Below, piece after piece: positions 1 through 12,872 of a DNA stretch of 64,000 bases. The notes under the pieces were generated by a model that had not been told where the DNA came from, searched no databases, and worked only from the letters and a program-made list of their open reading frames with translations. The first letter of the stretch is position 1. The number at the start of each line of letters is the position of its first letter. A program made the translations under genes and the position numbers. The DNA is taken from positions 7,626,001 through 7,690,000 of the forward strand of contig CAVNZM010000013.1 in assembly GCA_963693365.1 (NCBI GenBank), written 5' to 3'. Source of the stretch: Amoebidium appalachense (Eukaryota; Ichthyosporea).

Positions 1-43
1 GATATTCTAGCCAATCGGAATTGCTTATCTCACACTTCAGAAG

Positions 44-52
44 CTATAAAAG
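44..52 (+). promoter_or_regulatory. TATA box of the transporter gene
   Basis: The string ctataaaagg sits about 110 bases before the transporter ATG and matches a strong TATA box. Transcription would be expected to begin near position 75-80. A pyrimidine-rich stretch ending in cttacag (about 105-120) resembles a 3' splice site, but it is too close to the predicted start for a clear 5'-UTR intron. Confidence 0.6.
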
Positions 53-159
53 GGGCAGTTCTGCCCATCAGTGATTCGTGGAAGCGTTCATTGCGCTCTT
101 TTTATCTCTTTCTCTTACAGTCACCCTTTCAGCGTAAAATCGCTGCCACCACCGCAAAC

Positions 160-1824
160 ATGTTTGGCAAGCTCGGAGAATGGCTTGTGTGGCACTACTC
201 CGACACGGCCCAGCGCCGGTCCCCCGCTCAGGAGGAGCGTGAGCGCAAGCTTTTGGGCCTCATTCCTTTCCACCGCCTGATGCTGATCCCTGCTGCCGTC
301 CTTGTGCAGATGTGCGCCGGCTCCCTCTACGCCTGGTCCGTGTACAACGGGCCCATCGATACCCGCATGGAGGTTGTCAACAACAAGCCCAAGGGTGAAT
401 ACCTCGGTCTGGCTGCCAACACCTTCTACGTGGCCGTCGGCTGCTTTGGCCCCTCTGCTGCTATCTTCGGTCCCTGGCTGGAGCGCGAGGGTCCCCGCAA
501 GGCCCTGCTCTTCTCGTGCACGCTCTACTGGATTGCCAACATGCTGGCTGCCCTGGCCTGCTGGAAGGGCATGTACTGGCTGCTGTACGTCGGCTTCGGT
601 GTCTTCGGCGGTGTTGGTCTCGGTCTGACCTACATCACCCCCGTGTCTCCCCTCCAGAAGTGGTTCCCCGACTACCGTGGTGTTGTGTCCGGCATGGCCG
701 TGTGCGGCTTCGGTGGCGGGTCCATGATTGCCTCCAAGGTGCAGAACCTGCTCATCGAGTCCAAGGGTGTGTCCCTCACCTTCGTCATCCTCGGCTCCAT
801 CTACTGGGGGCTCACCCTTATGTGCACCCTCGTTCTGCGCACGCCCCCTGAGGACTTCATCCTCACCATGAAGGCCAAGCTCGGCAACAAGTTCGTCGAC
901 GAGCACGGCCACGGCCCGGCCAAGGAGTCCTCCCCCGCTGCCTTCAAGGGTGACGAGAAGGGTGGCAACAGCGCCATGACTGCCTCCGTGGACATTGACA
1001 ACAACCGCGAGCCCGAGGTGCTGCACGAGCCCGAGGTCAAGATGACGCTGATCGAGGCCATGTTCACGTGGGACTACCGCCTGATGTACATCATGTTGAT
1101 GGCCAACGCCATTGCCGGTCTGCTGACCATCTCCAAGCTGGCCGATATCTGCAAGCTTCAGTTCGGCAAGGACGCTGACCTCGCCTCCACCGTCGTGTCC
1201 ATCAACTCTGGCTTCAATCTTGCCGGCCGTATTCTCATGGGTCTGAGCTCCGACTTCTTCGGCCGCAAGCCCCTCTTCATGGTGTCCCTGATCTTCCAGG
1301 CCGTCATTGCGCTGGCTGCCCCCACCATGATTATGAATGGCGCGTTCTGGCCCTTCTGCATCTGCATGTGGTTCCTGTCTTCCTGCTACGGTGGTGGGTT
1401 CGGTCTGATCCCCGCCTTCCTTGCCGACCAGTTCGGTGTCAAGAACATCGGTGCCCTTCACGGTATCATCCTCACGGCCTGGTCCCTCATCGGTGTGGCC
1501 GGTGGTCTTGCCTTCAACGCCATCTACAAGAACCAGGTTGCCAAGTACGGCAAGGGTGCCCTCAACGTGTACAATGTCAACTACTACTGGATTTCCGCCG
1601 TGATCTTCATCGGTGTCATTGCCACCCCCTTCATCCACACCGACGTGCGTGACTCCCTGTTCCCCCGGGTGCCCGGCCAGTTCTTCTGCATCCGTGTGGG
1701 CAAGCGCCTTCTCCGTGTGTCCAGCAGCCAGGGTGTCGAGTACCTCGACCATCAGACCGAGGAGAGGGAATGGCGTGCATTCCTGCTCACCCTGCCCGAG
1801 AACCAGCCCGGCTACAGGGCATAG
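160..1824 (+). CDS. OFA-family (oxalate/formate antiporter-like) major facilitator transporter
   Basis: Intronless, 554 residues, normal length for a 12-helix MFS carrier. The first helix carries AGSLYAWSVYNGP, typical of the OFA subfamily (TC 2.A.1.11). The loop between helices 2 and 3 has the variant signature GPWLEREGPRKALL (about residues 103-117), and the second half has the canonical GLSSDFFGRKP (about residues 361-372). A hydrophilic loop of about 70 residues joins the two six-helix halves. Known relatives exchange oxalate, formate or other small carboxylates at a membrane; the substrate here is inferred only at that level. I start at 160 rather than at an upstream in-frame ATG because caaacATG has A at -3 and the N-terminus then reads as a normal short cytosolic tail. 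Codon use is strongly C-ending, which suggests high expression. A TATA box lies upstream and taataag follows the stop. The long minus-strand ORF over the same bases is a shadow of the biased codons. Confidence 0.88.
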   Translation: MFGKLGEWLVWHYSDTAQRRSPAQEERERKLLGLIPFHRLMLIPAAVLVQMCAGSLYAWSVYNGPIDTRMEVVNNKPKGEYLGLAANTFYVAVGCFGPSAAIFGPWLEREGPRKALLFSCTLYWIANMLAALACWKGMYWLLYVGFGVFGGVGLGLTYITPVSPLQKWFPDYRGVVSGMAVCGFGGGSMIASKVQNLLIESKGVSLTFVILGSIYWGLTLMCTLVLRTPPEDFILTMKAKLGNKFVDEHGHGPAKESSPAAFKGDEKGGNSAMTASVDIDNNREPEVLHEPEVKMTLIEAMFTWDYRLMYIMLMANAIAGLLTISKLADICKLQFGKDADLASTVVSINSGFNLAGRILMGLSSDFFGRKPLFMVSLIFQAVIALAAPTMIMNGAFWPFCICMWFLSSCYGGGFGLIPAFLADQFGVKNIGALHGIILTAWSLIGVAGGLAFNAIYKNQVAKYGKGALNVYNVNYYWISAVIFIGVIATPFIHTDVRDSLFPRVPGQFFCIRVGKRLLRVSSSQGVEYLDHQTEEREWRAFLLTLPENQPGYRA

Positions 1825-2390
1825 AGCGGCGGCAAAAGCTAAAGCTATGTTTTCCGGCGTGTAATAAGTGTGTAGTTGCGATTTTGTGATACTTGAAAGG
1901 CAGCCGTTCAAATTCAACGGCGACATTGAAAGATGTACATAGTAGGTAGCAACCGTTCCCCACCGTAACATGATAATTTGGCTTTAGTTGCTCTTCTTTT
2001 CTCCGGTATGTTATGGTTCCTTGGGACTGGTACTGTACGAAATTTCAGTTTAGATTTTCCGTCCTGTCCTCGTATGGCCATAATGGAAGAAAGTATGACG
2101 TTTTCGACCTCCCACGTTTTGTTGGACGCGAAATTCAGTAAATTGTAAAAAAAGGAGCCAGTTGGCTCGAAAAAAATATTTTGCAGTCGTTGTCCTCTCT
2201 GTTCTCCCCCCCCCCCTCCCCCCCCGCCTAATACACGACTTGCACACACTCCCCCCCCCCCCCACCCCCTCCCCCACACACACACACCCTCACACGGAGG
2301 GGGGGTAGTTGCATGCATACAATAAGTGAAAAGCCCTCTTTTCACACGTTTCATACACGCGCACAAAAAAAGATAACACAAACTTAGAAA
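1825..2390. other. 3' flank of transporter; no gene seen
   Basis: Holds the presumed 3' UTR (aataag near 1862), then A/T-rich sequence, then C runs with CA repeats from about 2205. No coding exon could be supported. Confidence 0.5.
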
Positions 2391-2539
2391 ATGCGCGTGC
2401 AAGCTACGCTGCTCTCGTGCCCATTTGTTGTTTTTGCGTTTTGTGTCATTGATTGCACGAACCTAGAAATGTGTTGTAAGGGATGTCGTAGTCGCAATGG
2501 GGTTTTGTGTCGTTTTTTATGCATGCGCACACGCAAAAC

Positions 2540-2930
2540 TGCCACACACGCACGTACTGTTTGCGCGCATGTACACACACATGCACACACGCACACGCAC
2601 GCGACTGCCCCGCAAGCACGCGTGCACAAACGAATTCAAGCACACACAAGCTCACAAACATGCGCACATACACACACATGCAGACACACATGGACGCGCA
2701 ACACATGCATGCACACGTTCACAAACACATCCAATCACACACACACCAGCACCCACACAGACAGTGTGTGTACACAGACAGATTAGCAAACACGCACACA
2801 CGTCCATTCACGTCCAAAAACACACGTGCAGTCACACATCCAGTGACACACACATGCACGTTAACACACACACACAGGCGCACACGTCCACACATACACA
2901 TCGTGCTCTCAGACGTGTACCGTGCGCCGA

Positions 2931-2963
<33 letters not shown>

Positions 2964-3244
2964 ACACACACACACAACACACCGCGCGTGCGCGTGCACA
3001 CATGCATGCATGTGTTCACACACACCACACACCATCGTGCGTGCGCGCACACACCCACACACCCATCGGCAACTGGCACATATGCACGACCTGCCTGGGT
3101 GCACGCACTTTCACACACACACACACACACGTACTTAAACACACAGACGTGCACTTTTACACACACACGCGCGTCAAACCCCGCTACCCACCCACCCAAA
3201 AATGCGATCCGCACATGGTTACCCGCTGTGGGATCATCGGATTC

Positions 3245-3289
<45 letters not shown>

Positions 3290-4095
3290 ACACACACACA
3301 CACACACATTCGCGCGCACACCAAAAAAAAAAAAAAAAAAAAAAGACGTTTTTTTATTATTATTATTTTGTTTTTTTTCCTTCTCGGGGGGGGGGGGGGG
3401 GGGGACACACACACACACACGTTACACGCACACACACCAAAAAAAGAAACGAAATAAAAACCTTGTTTTTTGATCCCTGTATATTATTGTGCGATACTTG
3501 GTGTGGGGGGGGGGGGGGGGGGGGGGGGGGGGGATTTTCACGCTATTGGGTTGTCTACGTGTACATGTGTAAGAGAGAAAGAGAAGGTGTAACATCGTGT
3601 GCGCGCGACGTGCTAAGCAAAGGATTACATGTGTGTGTGTGCATGCGCGTGCACAGGTCTGTGTTTGCCTCCGACTGTGTACCCTTTGTCTGCGTGTGTG
3701 TGCACGTCTGCCCGTGTGTGCGTGCGTGTGTGTGTGTATGTGTGCGCGCGCGTGTGTGTGCGTGTATATGCGCCCTACATGTATACATTCTGTGTGTGCA
3801 CGTGAACAGTGACTGTGCTTTTCCAGCCGTGCCCAGTGTGTGCATGTGAGGCATGTGTGTGTGCATGTGAGGCATGTGTGTGTGCATGTTGCAACGGTGT
3901 GCAGCAACACTCTCCATGATATTCCATGGGTGTGGCCACCCCCCCCCCCCCCCCCCCCCCCCCCCCACACACACACACGCACACATGCACGCACACACAT
4001 GCCATACACACACACACACACACACACACACGTGTACACGCGCGCGCGCACACACACGTGTACACGCGCGCGCGCACACACACACACAGATGACG
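2540..4095. repeat. Dense (CA)n/(GT)n and homopolymer C/G block
   Basis: Degenerate CA repeats interrupted by long C runs (about 2934-2963, 3247-3287, 3940-3966) and G runs (about 3386-3404, 3506-3533), with (GT)n from about 3620 to 3860. ORFs here are low-complexity HTHT, CVCV or PPPP strings with no protein signature. No gene supported. Confidence 0.9.
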
Positions 4096-4283
4096 ACACA
4101 CAAATGCATTAATCATTTTTATAAGACTCGGTTTACAAAAGTCAATGGCAGTTGCCGGCACCGCGGGCTTAGCTGAAGTTTATTTATTGGCATCATGGGT
4201 GAGTGCATGCCACAGTGCACGTGTTGTCGAATTTTGATACCATAATTACATTTCCCGGTCTTCGTAGTTCGGAATTTCAAGTT

Positions 4284-4287
<4 letters not shown>

Positions 4288-4341
<54 letters not shown>
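4288..4341. repeat. (TA)n microsatellite
   Basis: About 27 uninterrupted TA dinucleotides flanked by AT-rich DNA. Confidence 0.95.
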
Positions 4342-4345
<4 letters not shown>

Positions 4346-4416
4346 TTATATAATAGGCCAGCAGGCTTTCTATAAGTAAGATTAGAACAGCACACAACGT
4401 TAAGTTGCGATTGCAG

Positions 4417-4451
4417 CAAGGCCTCCTATTGTTAGTATATAGGAGGCCTTG
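4417..4451. repeat. Perfect 13-bp hairpin
   Basis: caaggcctcctat (4417-4429) and its exact reverse complement (4439-4451) are separated by 9 bases. It may be a remnant of a small foldback element. No gene lies next to it. Confidence 0.7.
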
Positions 4452-4716
4452 GATTGCAGGCACTCATATGATACATGCAGTTGTTTATGACTTTACTGTA
4501 TTACGTATTGGTTGTTTCTGATTTTATAATTAGACCAAACATTTTGGCACAGATCTAAAAAACCTCCAGTCAGGCTACTAGAAGGTGATCGATTGTCATT
4601 CTTTCCGCATTAGTGCCAATCTTGCGCTAAAATCTGCATACACAACCAATCGAGTCAAAAATTACCAAACCACTCGAGGAATAAGTGTGGGTACCTTTGT
4701 ACACATTATTAAGATA

Positions 4717-4824
4717 CAGTATGCGTCCGCGCATAACATACCGCCCCGACAAGGGTCGAGGTCGTTATGTTAAATTTTAATTAGTATCTAAAAATAGGCT
4801 CCCAGAGCCCGTCTCGATTATGTT

Positions 4825-4859
<35 letters not shown>

Positions 4860-5107
4860 CCCCTCCCGCCCCGCCCAGGAGGCCACACTGGGCCTCTCCA
4901 TCGGGCGGGGGAATCCGCAAACCGCTAAATGACATAAATATAGTAGTAAACAAATAATAAATTGATCAAATGAATGAATAAACAAAGAATACTTATACTA
5001 GTTCCTCTTTGAGATGGTGAAAAAAAAAAAAAGGGAAATTCGGAAAAAAAAAAAAAAAAAAACTTTGAAAAAAAAAAAAAAAGGAGAAGCTGAAAGCGTG
5101 AAAGCCT

Positions 5108-5153
<46 letters not shown>

Positions 5154-5338
5154 AAATCTAAATCAATACTTGAAAGTCTAGCATTTAGTACATCAAGTCC
5201 CCCCCCCCCCCCACCCCCCCCCCTCCCCTCCCCTCCCCAACCCGCTAAATAAGTAAATATAGAGGAAATCAATAAGTAGTTGATTCAAATAATAATAAAA
5301 ACATACTAATTTTTTTCAAGGGGACCAAACCAAAAAAG

Positions 5339-5374
<36 letters not shown>

Positions 5375-6236
5375 CAACTCATACAAACAAGGACGTACTA
5401 GTCTTTCTGCTCCCTCACACCTTACTCTCACACCACGAATTTGGCACCACACACCTACACGAGTAAGAGGCAACCCCTCCCCTTTCGCCTCATACAAATC
5501 CGTATTCAGGGTTTCATCAAGCTCCAAACCATTACCGTAACTCGCACGGAAAAGACTCAGCCATTCTGCGCGTGTGGGGGCTCTGCGGCTCTCTAAACTC
5601 TCCATGTGCGAGCGCAATTGTGCTTTTGCCGTTTCGGCTTGTGCAATTGCACGTGTGGTTGCGTTGTTGATTGTGTTGTTTGCGTTTACAAAACCCTCAG
5701 AAATGATTGCTTGGGCTTCTTGGGTAGTTTCCTGAAACTTGTCTGTGGCCTCATTTACTGTGTGCAGTGCACTATTCAACGCCCCAAGTGCAGCTGCCTG
5801 CACCTGGACTACTGGCTTGGTCATGATCGGTGGGTTTAATATGCATTCAACCTGCCTATATGACTAGGATGTAAAAACTAGCTATACAAGACTGATTCGA
5901 ACTAGTTGGGGCCTTCGTATGTTTCTGCTCGTGTATCGACATAGTCGGCCACATGAGTCCTTTGCATACCATGCGATGTGCGGCCGCCGCCTATCATTGG
6001 CCCTGCCGGTCGTTGAAATTACGGCGAACCACTGTTTTATCTGAAGAGATCGAAATACTAAAGATAGGGGGTCTAAACTGACCAGATAAACCCGATAATT
6101 CGTCCTACTATGTATAGGACCCCTTGGTGCGCTAACATAATCCCGAAAAATGACCGAGGTCAGTATGTTAAGATTTTTGAAAATCGGCGTCGACGTTATG
6201 TTGTGCGCGGAGTATGTTACGCGCGGACGCATACTG
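4717..6236. mobile_element. TA-flanked DNA-transposon-like element with about 25-bp inverted termini
   Basis: The left end CAGTATGCGTCCGCGCATAA (4717 on) is mirrored at the right end (reading inward on the minus strand from 6236) with one mismatch in the first 25 bases, and both ends abut the dinucleotide TA. TA targets and CAGT termini recall Tc1/mariner-like elements, but no transposase is visible. Inside the right end, further TAACATA motifs appear between 6128 and 6215. The interior holds C, A and (GT)n runs and one unrecognised ORF (5306-5824). It is probably non-autonomous. Confidence 0.55.
5306..5824 (-). CDS. Hypothetical protein or exon inside the TA-flanked element
   Basis: An open frame of 172 codons starting MTKPVVQVQAAALGALNSA. 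Roughly the first 120 residues have a normal, Ala/Asn/Glu-rich, probably helical or coiled-coil composition (for example ANNTINNATTRAIAQAETAK). The end of the frame runs through a (GT)n tract and encodes CVCVCV, so translation probably leaves the frame at a splice donor such as G|GTGTGTGG near 5455; I could not find the next exon. The family is not recognised, and it is not a transposase I know. It may be a captured host fragment or the element's own gene. Confidence 0.35.
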
Positions 6237-6472
6237 TATTTACAGAAAAGATTCACAGAATGGACCATAAACACGGCCGAGGCCCATCATATTAGTAAAT
6301 ATGCTTAGTGAAATTTTCATTCCACTGCATAATGCGAGAGTAGGCAAGGGCGGAGGTTGGGGATAGAGGAGTGCATGTAGGGGGGGGGAGGGATCATCAC
6401 GGTGCCCTTCAATCTGACTCCCATTCATGCCACAAAAACCCTTATAATACAGTAACCACCATTCTCCAGAGT

Positions 6473-6862
6473 TCATAAAGCAACCAAACTAATGGGACTA
6501 TTATTAGTGTGGCAATCGAGCCACCTCAAACATTCCTCGTAGGCCTCCCCAGCCAATCCCATCGCTAGTGACGACACGTGCTCGGTTTCGGCCGAAGCCC
6601 ATAGAAGGCCACACTCCATCAACTGATGGGCCAACGAAACACAAGATTCCATCCATGTGAAAATTTCCCAGAAAAGAGCAGCCGCTTGAGCGAGAATGGA
6701 GGCAAGGGTGTCGTATGCAGCCCAAACGACATTGTCCAGAATTAGCCAATAGGCATCGAGAAGTGTGGTTTGTAGCCAATAGAATGTGTTGATTGTTGCT
6801 GTTCCAACCACAGCTGCATCGTTGTACGCAAGCGTGAATGCCGACACTGTCACAGAAATAAT
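6473..6862 (-). CDS. Terminal exon 13 of the F-box gene
   Basis: Acceptor CGATTACGCAG immediately after a (GT)n tract. 129 codons then TGA. The product is Trp/Ala-rich amphipathic helix (for example [20 protein letters not shown]), then a more polar C-terminus ending [10 protein letters not shown]. Confidence 0.6.
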   Translation of the reverse strand: MISVTVSAFTLAYNDAAVVGTATINTFYWLQTTLLDAYWLILDNVVWAAYDTLASILAQAAALFWEIFTWMESCVSLAHQLMECGLLWASAETEHVSSLAMGLAGEAYEECLRWLDCHTNNSPISLVAL

Positions 6863-6870
6863 CTGCGTAA

Positions 6871-6952
<82 letters not shown>

Positions 6953-6983
6953 ATGCGTGCGTGTGTGTGTGCATGTGTGTGCA

Positions 6984-7024
<41 letters not shown>

Positions 7025-7035
7025 ATGTGTGTGCA

Positions 7036-7067
<32 letters not shown>

Positions 7068-8255
7068 TCTGAGAAGTGTACGACCAGGTTTAATGGGGAG
7101 CATAGTTTGTGAACATTTAACACCTTGTCACCACCTCGAATAAGTGTTGGTGGCCTGCAGCAGGCACCGGGCCCAGGGGGGGAGGGGGGGCTGGATGGGG
7201 ATCATGGGTAAAAGAAAGAGGGATTGCAAGCGTGTGTGTTAGCATAGGTGCACGTGTGTGCCTGTGTGTGTGGGGGGGAGGGGGTGTATTTGTGGCCTGT
7301 GTTGATGTATATGTGCGCACATGTACACACACGTTGGAGCAGCTTTTAGGTGGCAAAACTAGAGCTACAAATAATGTTAACTTTAGACGTATCCCATTTG
7401 CTATTACTAGGTCTTATACCCCAGGTCCAGCCATTGTTCTCAGGGCATGCCATTTCTGATTGGACGAACATCACGCTCAACTGCACCTACATACCAAGCC
7501 CACACCACGGCAAACTATGGTCATGACGGGCTGCCAATAGGGATACAGTATCCGACCCGCATTCCACACCATTCCGCCAATAGAAACAGTCCGATCCAAC
7601 AGCCACTGGGCCAAAACCTTTTCCATCCTCCTTGCAGCCAGCATCATTTGGTCCAACACCTGCCATATAAGGAAATCAGTGCGGTTAACATATGTGGGCA
7701 ACAAAAAACCTAATGACAGAGCCCGGTTGCCACCTTCCCAACCTCTCTTCCCACACAAAGACACATAGTCTTTGCAAGAATGGGCACACAGAGGCACACA
7801 CGCACAAATATCCGAAATGTCTCCCCCTCCCCCCCCTCCCCTCCCCTTCCTCCAGCCCACCCAGCACACCAACGCATGCTGGCATGCACACATACACCTC
7901 AGCGCACACACGTACCCACACCCGCACACACACACACACTCACATGCACACAAATACACATACACGCACACGCACACACACACACACGCGCGCATGTGTG
8001 CGCGTGCATGCGCACACACACGCACACGCACACGCACACACACACACGCACACGCACACACGCACACACGCACACGCACACACACACATGTACACACACG
8101 CGTTCGCACTTGCATGCGCGCAGGCACACACACATAAACAAAGATGCACAGGCACAGGCACACCCAAAACCACTGGCACGCGCGCGCACACACACACCTC
8201 CCATCATGCTTGCTGTTTTGCCCAATCCCCCCCCCCCCCCCCCCCCCCGTTCTCT

Positions 8256-8286
<31 letters not shown>

Positions 8287-9223
8287 CCCTCCCTCCCTCC
8301 CCCCCCCCCTCCTTCCCTCCCCCTCCTCCCCCCCGCCCCCGCCTCCCCCATTCCTTCCTCCCAACCCAGCCCCCTCTCCCTCCCCCCACCCCTTGCTTCT
8401 TCTCTCTCCCTCCCTGCCGGGGTTACACTAACAAGTTCTTAACTCTCTTATGTATAAAGCAGCATGAACGAGGGGCAGGAGGAACCAAACATAGAACACC
8501 TCGACTGCCTTTAACAGCAACCGGCCTGCAACTTGGGTTGCTTTAAGCGGGAAGAAGAAGAGTAAGAAGAGCGCCGTGTTCCACATCTGCATGGGTGAAC
8601 CATGTTTTGGCCACCGTGAGAGGAGAGACGAAATAGACGACGATTGAATAGTCATATGCGTGATTGTATAATATATAAATGATTATAAAATATAAAGTGC
8701 TAGGTTTACCGATCCTAAACACAAGCTGATACATGAGGCGGGCATAAAAGCAACTCTGAAATTCCTGACAATATTTCCTTATATGGACATTTGCCATCTG
8801 TATGGCATCAAAGGATTGGTTGAGATTTCGCAGGTACACAACCACTGCATAACTTTTCTAGATGGGATTGCCTTTATCACATATCCCCCCCCCCCCCCCC
8901 CCTCCCCGCCAAACACACACACACACATTCACACGCGCAGGCAGCACATGCCTCTCTCTTCCCCTCTTGCTCAATCTATCAAAAACATACTCTCTCTCCA
9001 GCTCCTTCCTTTCTCCTCCTCTCTCCCTTTCTTTCTTCGTTTGATCTTTTCGTTCCTTCCTTCTTTCCTTCCTCCCTTCTCCTCCTCCTTCTCCCTCCCC
9101 CCCCTCCCCCTCTTCCCCCCCCCCCCCCCCCTCCCCCCCTTTCCCCGGGCCCCCCCTCCCCCCTTTCCCGCCCATCCCTCCCCGACCAACCCCCTCTCCC
9201 TCCCTCCCTACTTCTCACTCGTT

Positions 9224-9284
<61 letters not shown>

Positions 9285-10221
9285 TTCCCTCCCCCCGTCT
9301 CCCCCCTCCCCCCAATCCCTCCCTCCCTCCACTTCCGTCCAACCCACAGCCCTCCCTCCCTCGATTCCTTCCACCCCCCCTCCCCCCTCCCCCCCCCCCT
9401 CTCCCTCTTTCTGTTGCGCCCATGTCTTTCCGGGGCAGGGGGGGGGAGGGGGGAGAGAGGGGAGGGGGTACTTACTACTGTGATGGCACTAATGTATGCC
9501 TTGATTATCTGTGACGTCACAAATACCAACCCACAGTAGGAGATATCCAAAATCGGTCGGCAAAATTTATTCCACCCCTGTGATTGGCCACGTGCAGATT
9601 AAATATCACACGTCCGATATGTCTATACTAGGTCTAATCAGTCTGAATTTTAGGCTTTAAGTTTTCTTTTTCGTTTGCGTTTGCATTCTTTTCTCTTACT
9701 TTCATTTCCTATCCTTTCTCTTTCTTTATTTTTTCAATGCATCTCTCGACATGTTGCGTGCAAACCCCCCCCCCCCCCCCCCACCCATCCCCCAAAAGAG
9801 AGAAAGAAAGAAAGAAATTAAAAAAGAAACAATAAATACATCTCCCCCTCCCTCTCTACACCCCCTTAGCATTTATTTCAAACACAACACCAGAGCCCTG
9901 CTTTACCCCCCCCCCCCCCCCTCCCCCCCCCCCCCCCCCCCCCCCCATCCTACCCATCCACAAACACACACACACACACACACACACCTCGACCATAACC
10001 GGCTTTGAAATCGCCCATACACCCTTCACACCCATCGCACAATGCCACCACAAATCCCTGCAGAGAACCAATCGTCAGTAGCGCATAAAAGTGACCAACC
10101 AATCCTCCCCCCCACCCCCCCCCCCCAAAAAACCTTTATTGCTTTCAATCATTCAATCATGCCTCTCCCCCTTTCCCCCTCCCCCAGGCCCCTCTTCCCC
10201 TCCCCATTATCTCCTTGTCAG

Positions 10222-10263
<42 letters not shown>

Positions 10264-10495
10264 ACACACACACACAAAATAAAGAGGTGATGGTCACAGA
10301 ACACAAGATGTGTCCACATGCACATGCGCGCACGTGTGCGTGCGTGTGTGCGTCTGTTTGTTTCTGGATGTTTGGCCGCACGCGTGCGTACTGTCATATG
10401 TGCAAGGTTGACGGGAGACATGTTTTTGGGGATGAGGGGATGGGAAGGGCGGGGTGGGGGGTGGTGGTGGTGGTGGTGGGGTGGGGTGGGGGGAT

Positions 10496-10526
<31 letters not shown>

Positions 10527-11507
10527 TTGTCGCACACCTGACCAGAGCCCAAAGCACACGGCACCCATTGCTGACCATGACTTTGGACGAATCAAAACCC
10601 TCCTTCAGCGGCTGCAGGGCTATGGAGCCTGCCACCATCCCGAGACCGGCTACTCTCTGAATCAATCCAAAGAAAGGAACCTTAGCCTTATTTGGAGTGA
10701 TATTGAATTCAATTATTCCAGTACTCATTACAGATATTACAGAGAGCACAAAATGTGGACATCATAAATACGTTCAATGAATACGTTCATTATTTTGAAT
10801 AAGTGCTCCTCCCCTCCCCTCTCCCCACTCCTCCCCCCCTCCCCCCCCACACACACACCACGACCACGACCAACCACATCTCCCCCCGCGAACCATGCCT
10901 ATCCCCGTACCACCACCAGAACCAAGGTGTATCATTGCACAGTAATGTGAGCCAATCACCACATACCAACACACCAAGGTCAGCCAATCACCACATACCA
11001 TCACACCAATATCAGCCAATCACCACATACCAACACACCAAGATCAGCCAATCACCACATACCAACACACCAAGATCAGCCAATCACCACATACCGACAC
11101 ACCAATATCAGCCAATCACCACATACCAACACACCAAGATCAGCCAATCACCACATACCGACACACCAATATCAGCCAATCACCACATACCGACACACCA
11201 ATATCAGCCAATCACAACGTACCTTGGTTGCACCAGCCAGCCAATGGAGGCCTTCCATTGCCTCTGCCCCCACAGCACGACCAATCGCCTTGCCCCTTCG
11301 CAAGAACACACATACCACATTCCATGCATGCTGGGAGGAGGGTAAGAAACATCATTAGAGGAACAGAAAACAAGCCTGGATTGGAAAAGACGGATCAAAA
11401 AAGGATTTCCCCATTCAGGGAAAAATGCTAAGACCATATAAGTATAAGAGGGGCAATAAATGGAGCAAGTCAAAGCCCCATGGGACGGTAATCAAACACA
11501 GACTCCA

Positions 11508-11558
<51 letters not shown>

Positions 11559-11825
11559 ACACAGACACACACACACACAACAAAAAATAGACTAAGGAAA
11601 AAAAATTCCTCTTTTCAACACACACACACACACACAGGAACATACCCACCCCCACCCACCCACCCACCCACCCACCCACCCACCCACCACGGCAACAACT
11701 AAAACTCTTTCGCAAAACCAAGACAGCGAAAGCCTGGAACGGTTTCTGATTAGATCGTTCTCAATATGGTATCATACTAGTCACTTTCCTTGGCCGTTGG
11801 AAAAAGTGGTGGGCACATATAAAAG

Positions 11826-11861
<36 letters not shown>

Positions 11862-11901
11862 TACACACACACACACACGCACACACACACACAAACACCA
11901 A

Positions 11902-11944
<43 letters not shown>

Positions 11945-12664
11945 ACCACATACTTTTTTTTTTTTTTTTAAGAAAGAAAAAAAAAGGGGGGGGGGGGGGG
12001 GGGGGGGGGAAGAGATGAAAGCAAGAGCAAAAAAAACAAGGGGAGATTTCACTGGCACGAGAAACCAGGAGGAAACAAACACCCGTGTGTGCATGTGCAT
12101 GTGTGCGCGCGCACGCGCGCGTGTGTGTACGTGTGAGTGGCAGTGGGGTTGGAGGTAAAAGCCTGCATACTTCATGCAAATATCCAAGACAGGAATCATG
12201 CATGCATACCTTTGTTGCTTGAAACAACCAATCACAACCCTCGTTGGCTGCTGTAGCCACCGTTTGGCCAATCAAAACGACCCATCCCACAGCTGCACAT
12301 ACCAACACCCATAGAGGCTGTGAAAGGGATTGGAGGAGGAAAAAGGGGGGGAAGGAAGTGAGATTAGAGTGTGTTATAGAGTACGAGGTATATAGTCACG
12401 ACGGATAACACATTACACTGTTTCACAAAGCATGCACAAACTATGTACTGTATGCATTACAAGCAGACCCCATCATCAGCATCATCCCCAGTACCCGGGT
12501 TTCGACGCATTCACCTCGTCAACGAAATCCAATTTAGATGCTTATCCACTTGATCATGGGTGGGTAACCCGTCCCTAGGAGGGGGAGGAGGGGGGGATTT
12601 GAGTGCACTAACACTCATTAACTCCATCCCACATTGTGTGTGCCTGCACGTGACTGTTGGCTTC

Positions 12665-12762
<98 letters not shown>

Positions 12763-12828
12763 TGTGTTGGGGTTCTATTGAGCATGTCTCTCTCTCATAT
12801 AGTTGAAGTTTTTGTACTTTGCTACTTT

Positions 12829-12872
<44 letters not shown>

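Noticed and set aside
121-1971. 616-codon ORF on the minus strand opposite the transporter
   Set aside because: It mirrors the transporter's biased C-ending codons, is full of Gly/His/Glu strings with no domain, and the plus frame is a clear MFS protein.
4717-6236. Tc1/mariner transposase gene
   Set aside because: Only the termini and TA flanks fit; no DDE/D motif or helix-turn-helix is found in the interior.
7925-8140. Possible CRISPR-like array from regular CA spacing
   Set aside because: Simple dinucleotide repeats without unique spacers; eukaryotic microsatellite.
10951-11222. CRISPR array from nine 32-bp repeats
   Set aside because: Units are contiguous with no spacers and lie at an intron start; a minisatellite.
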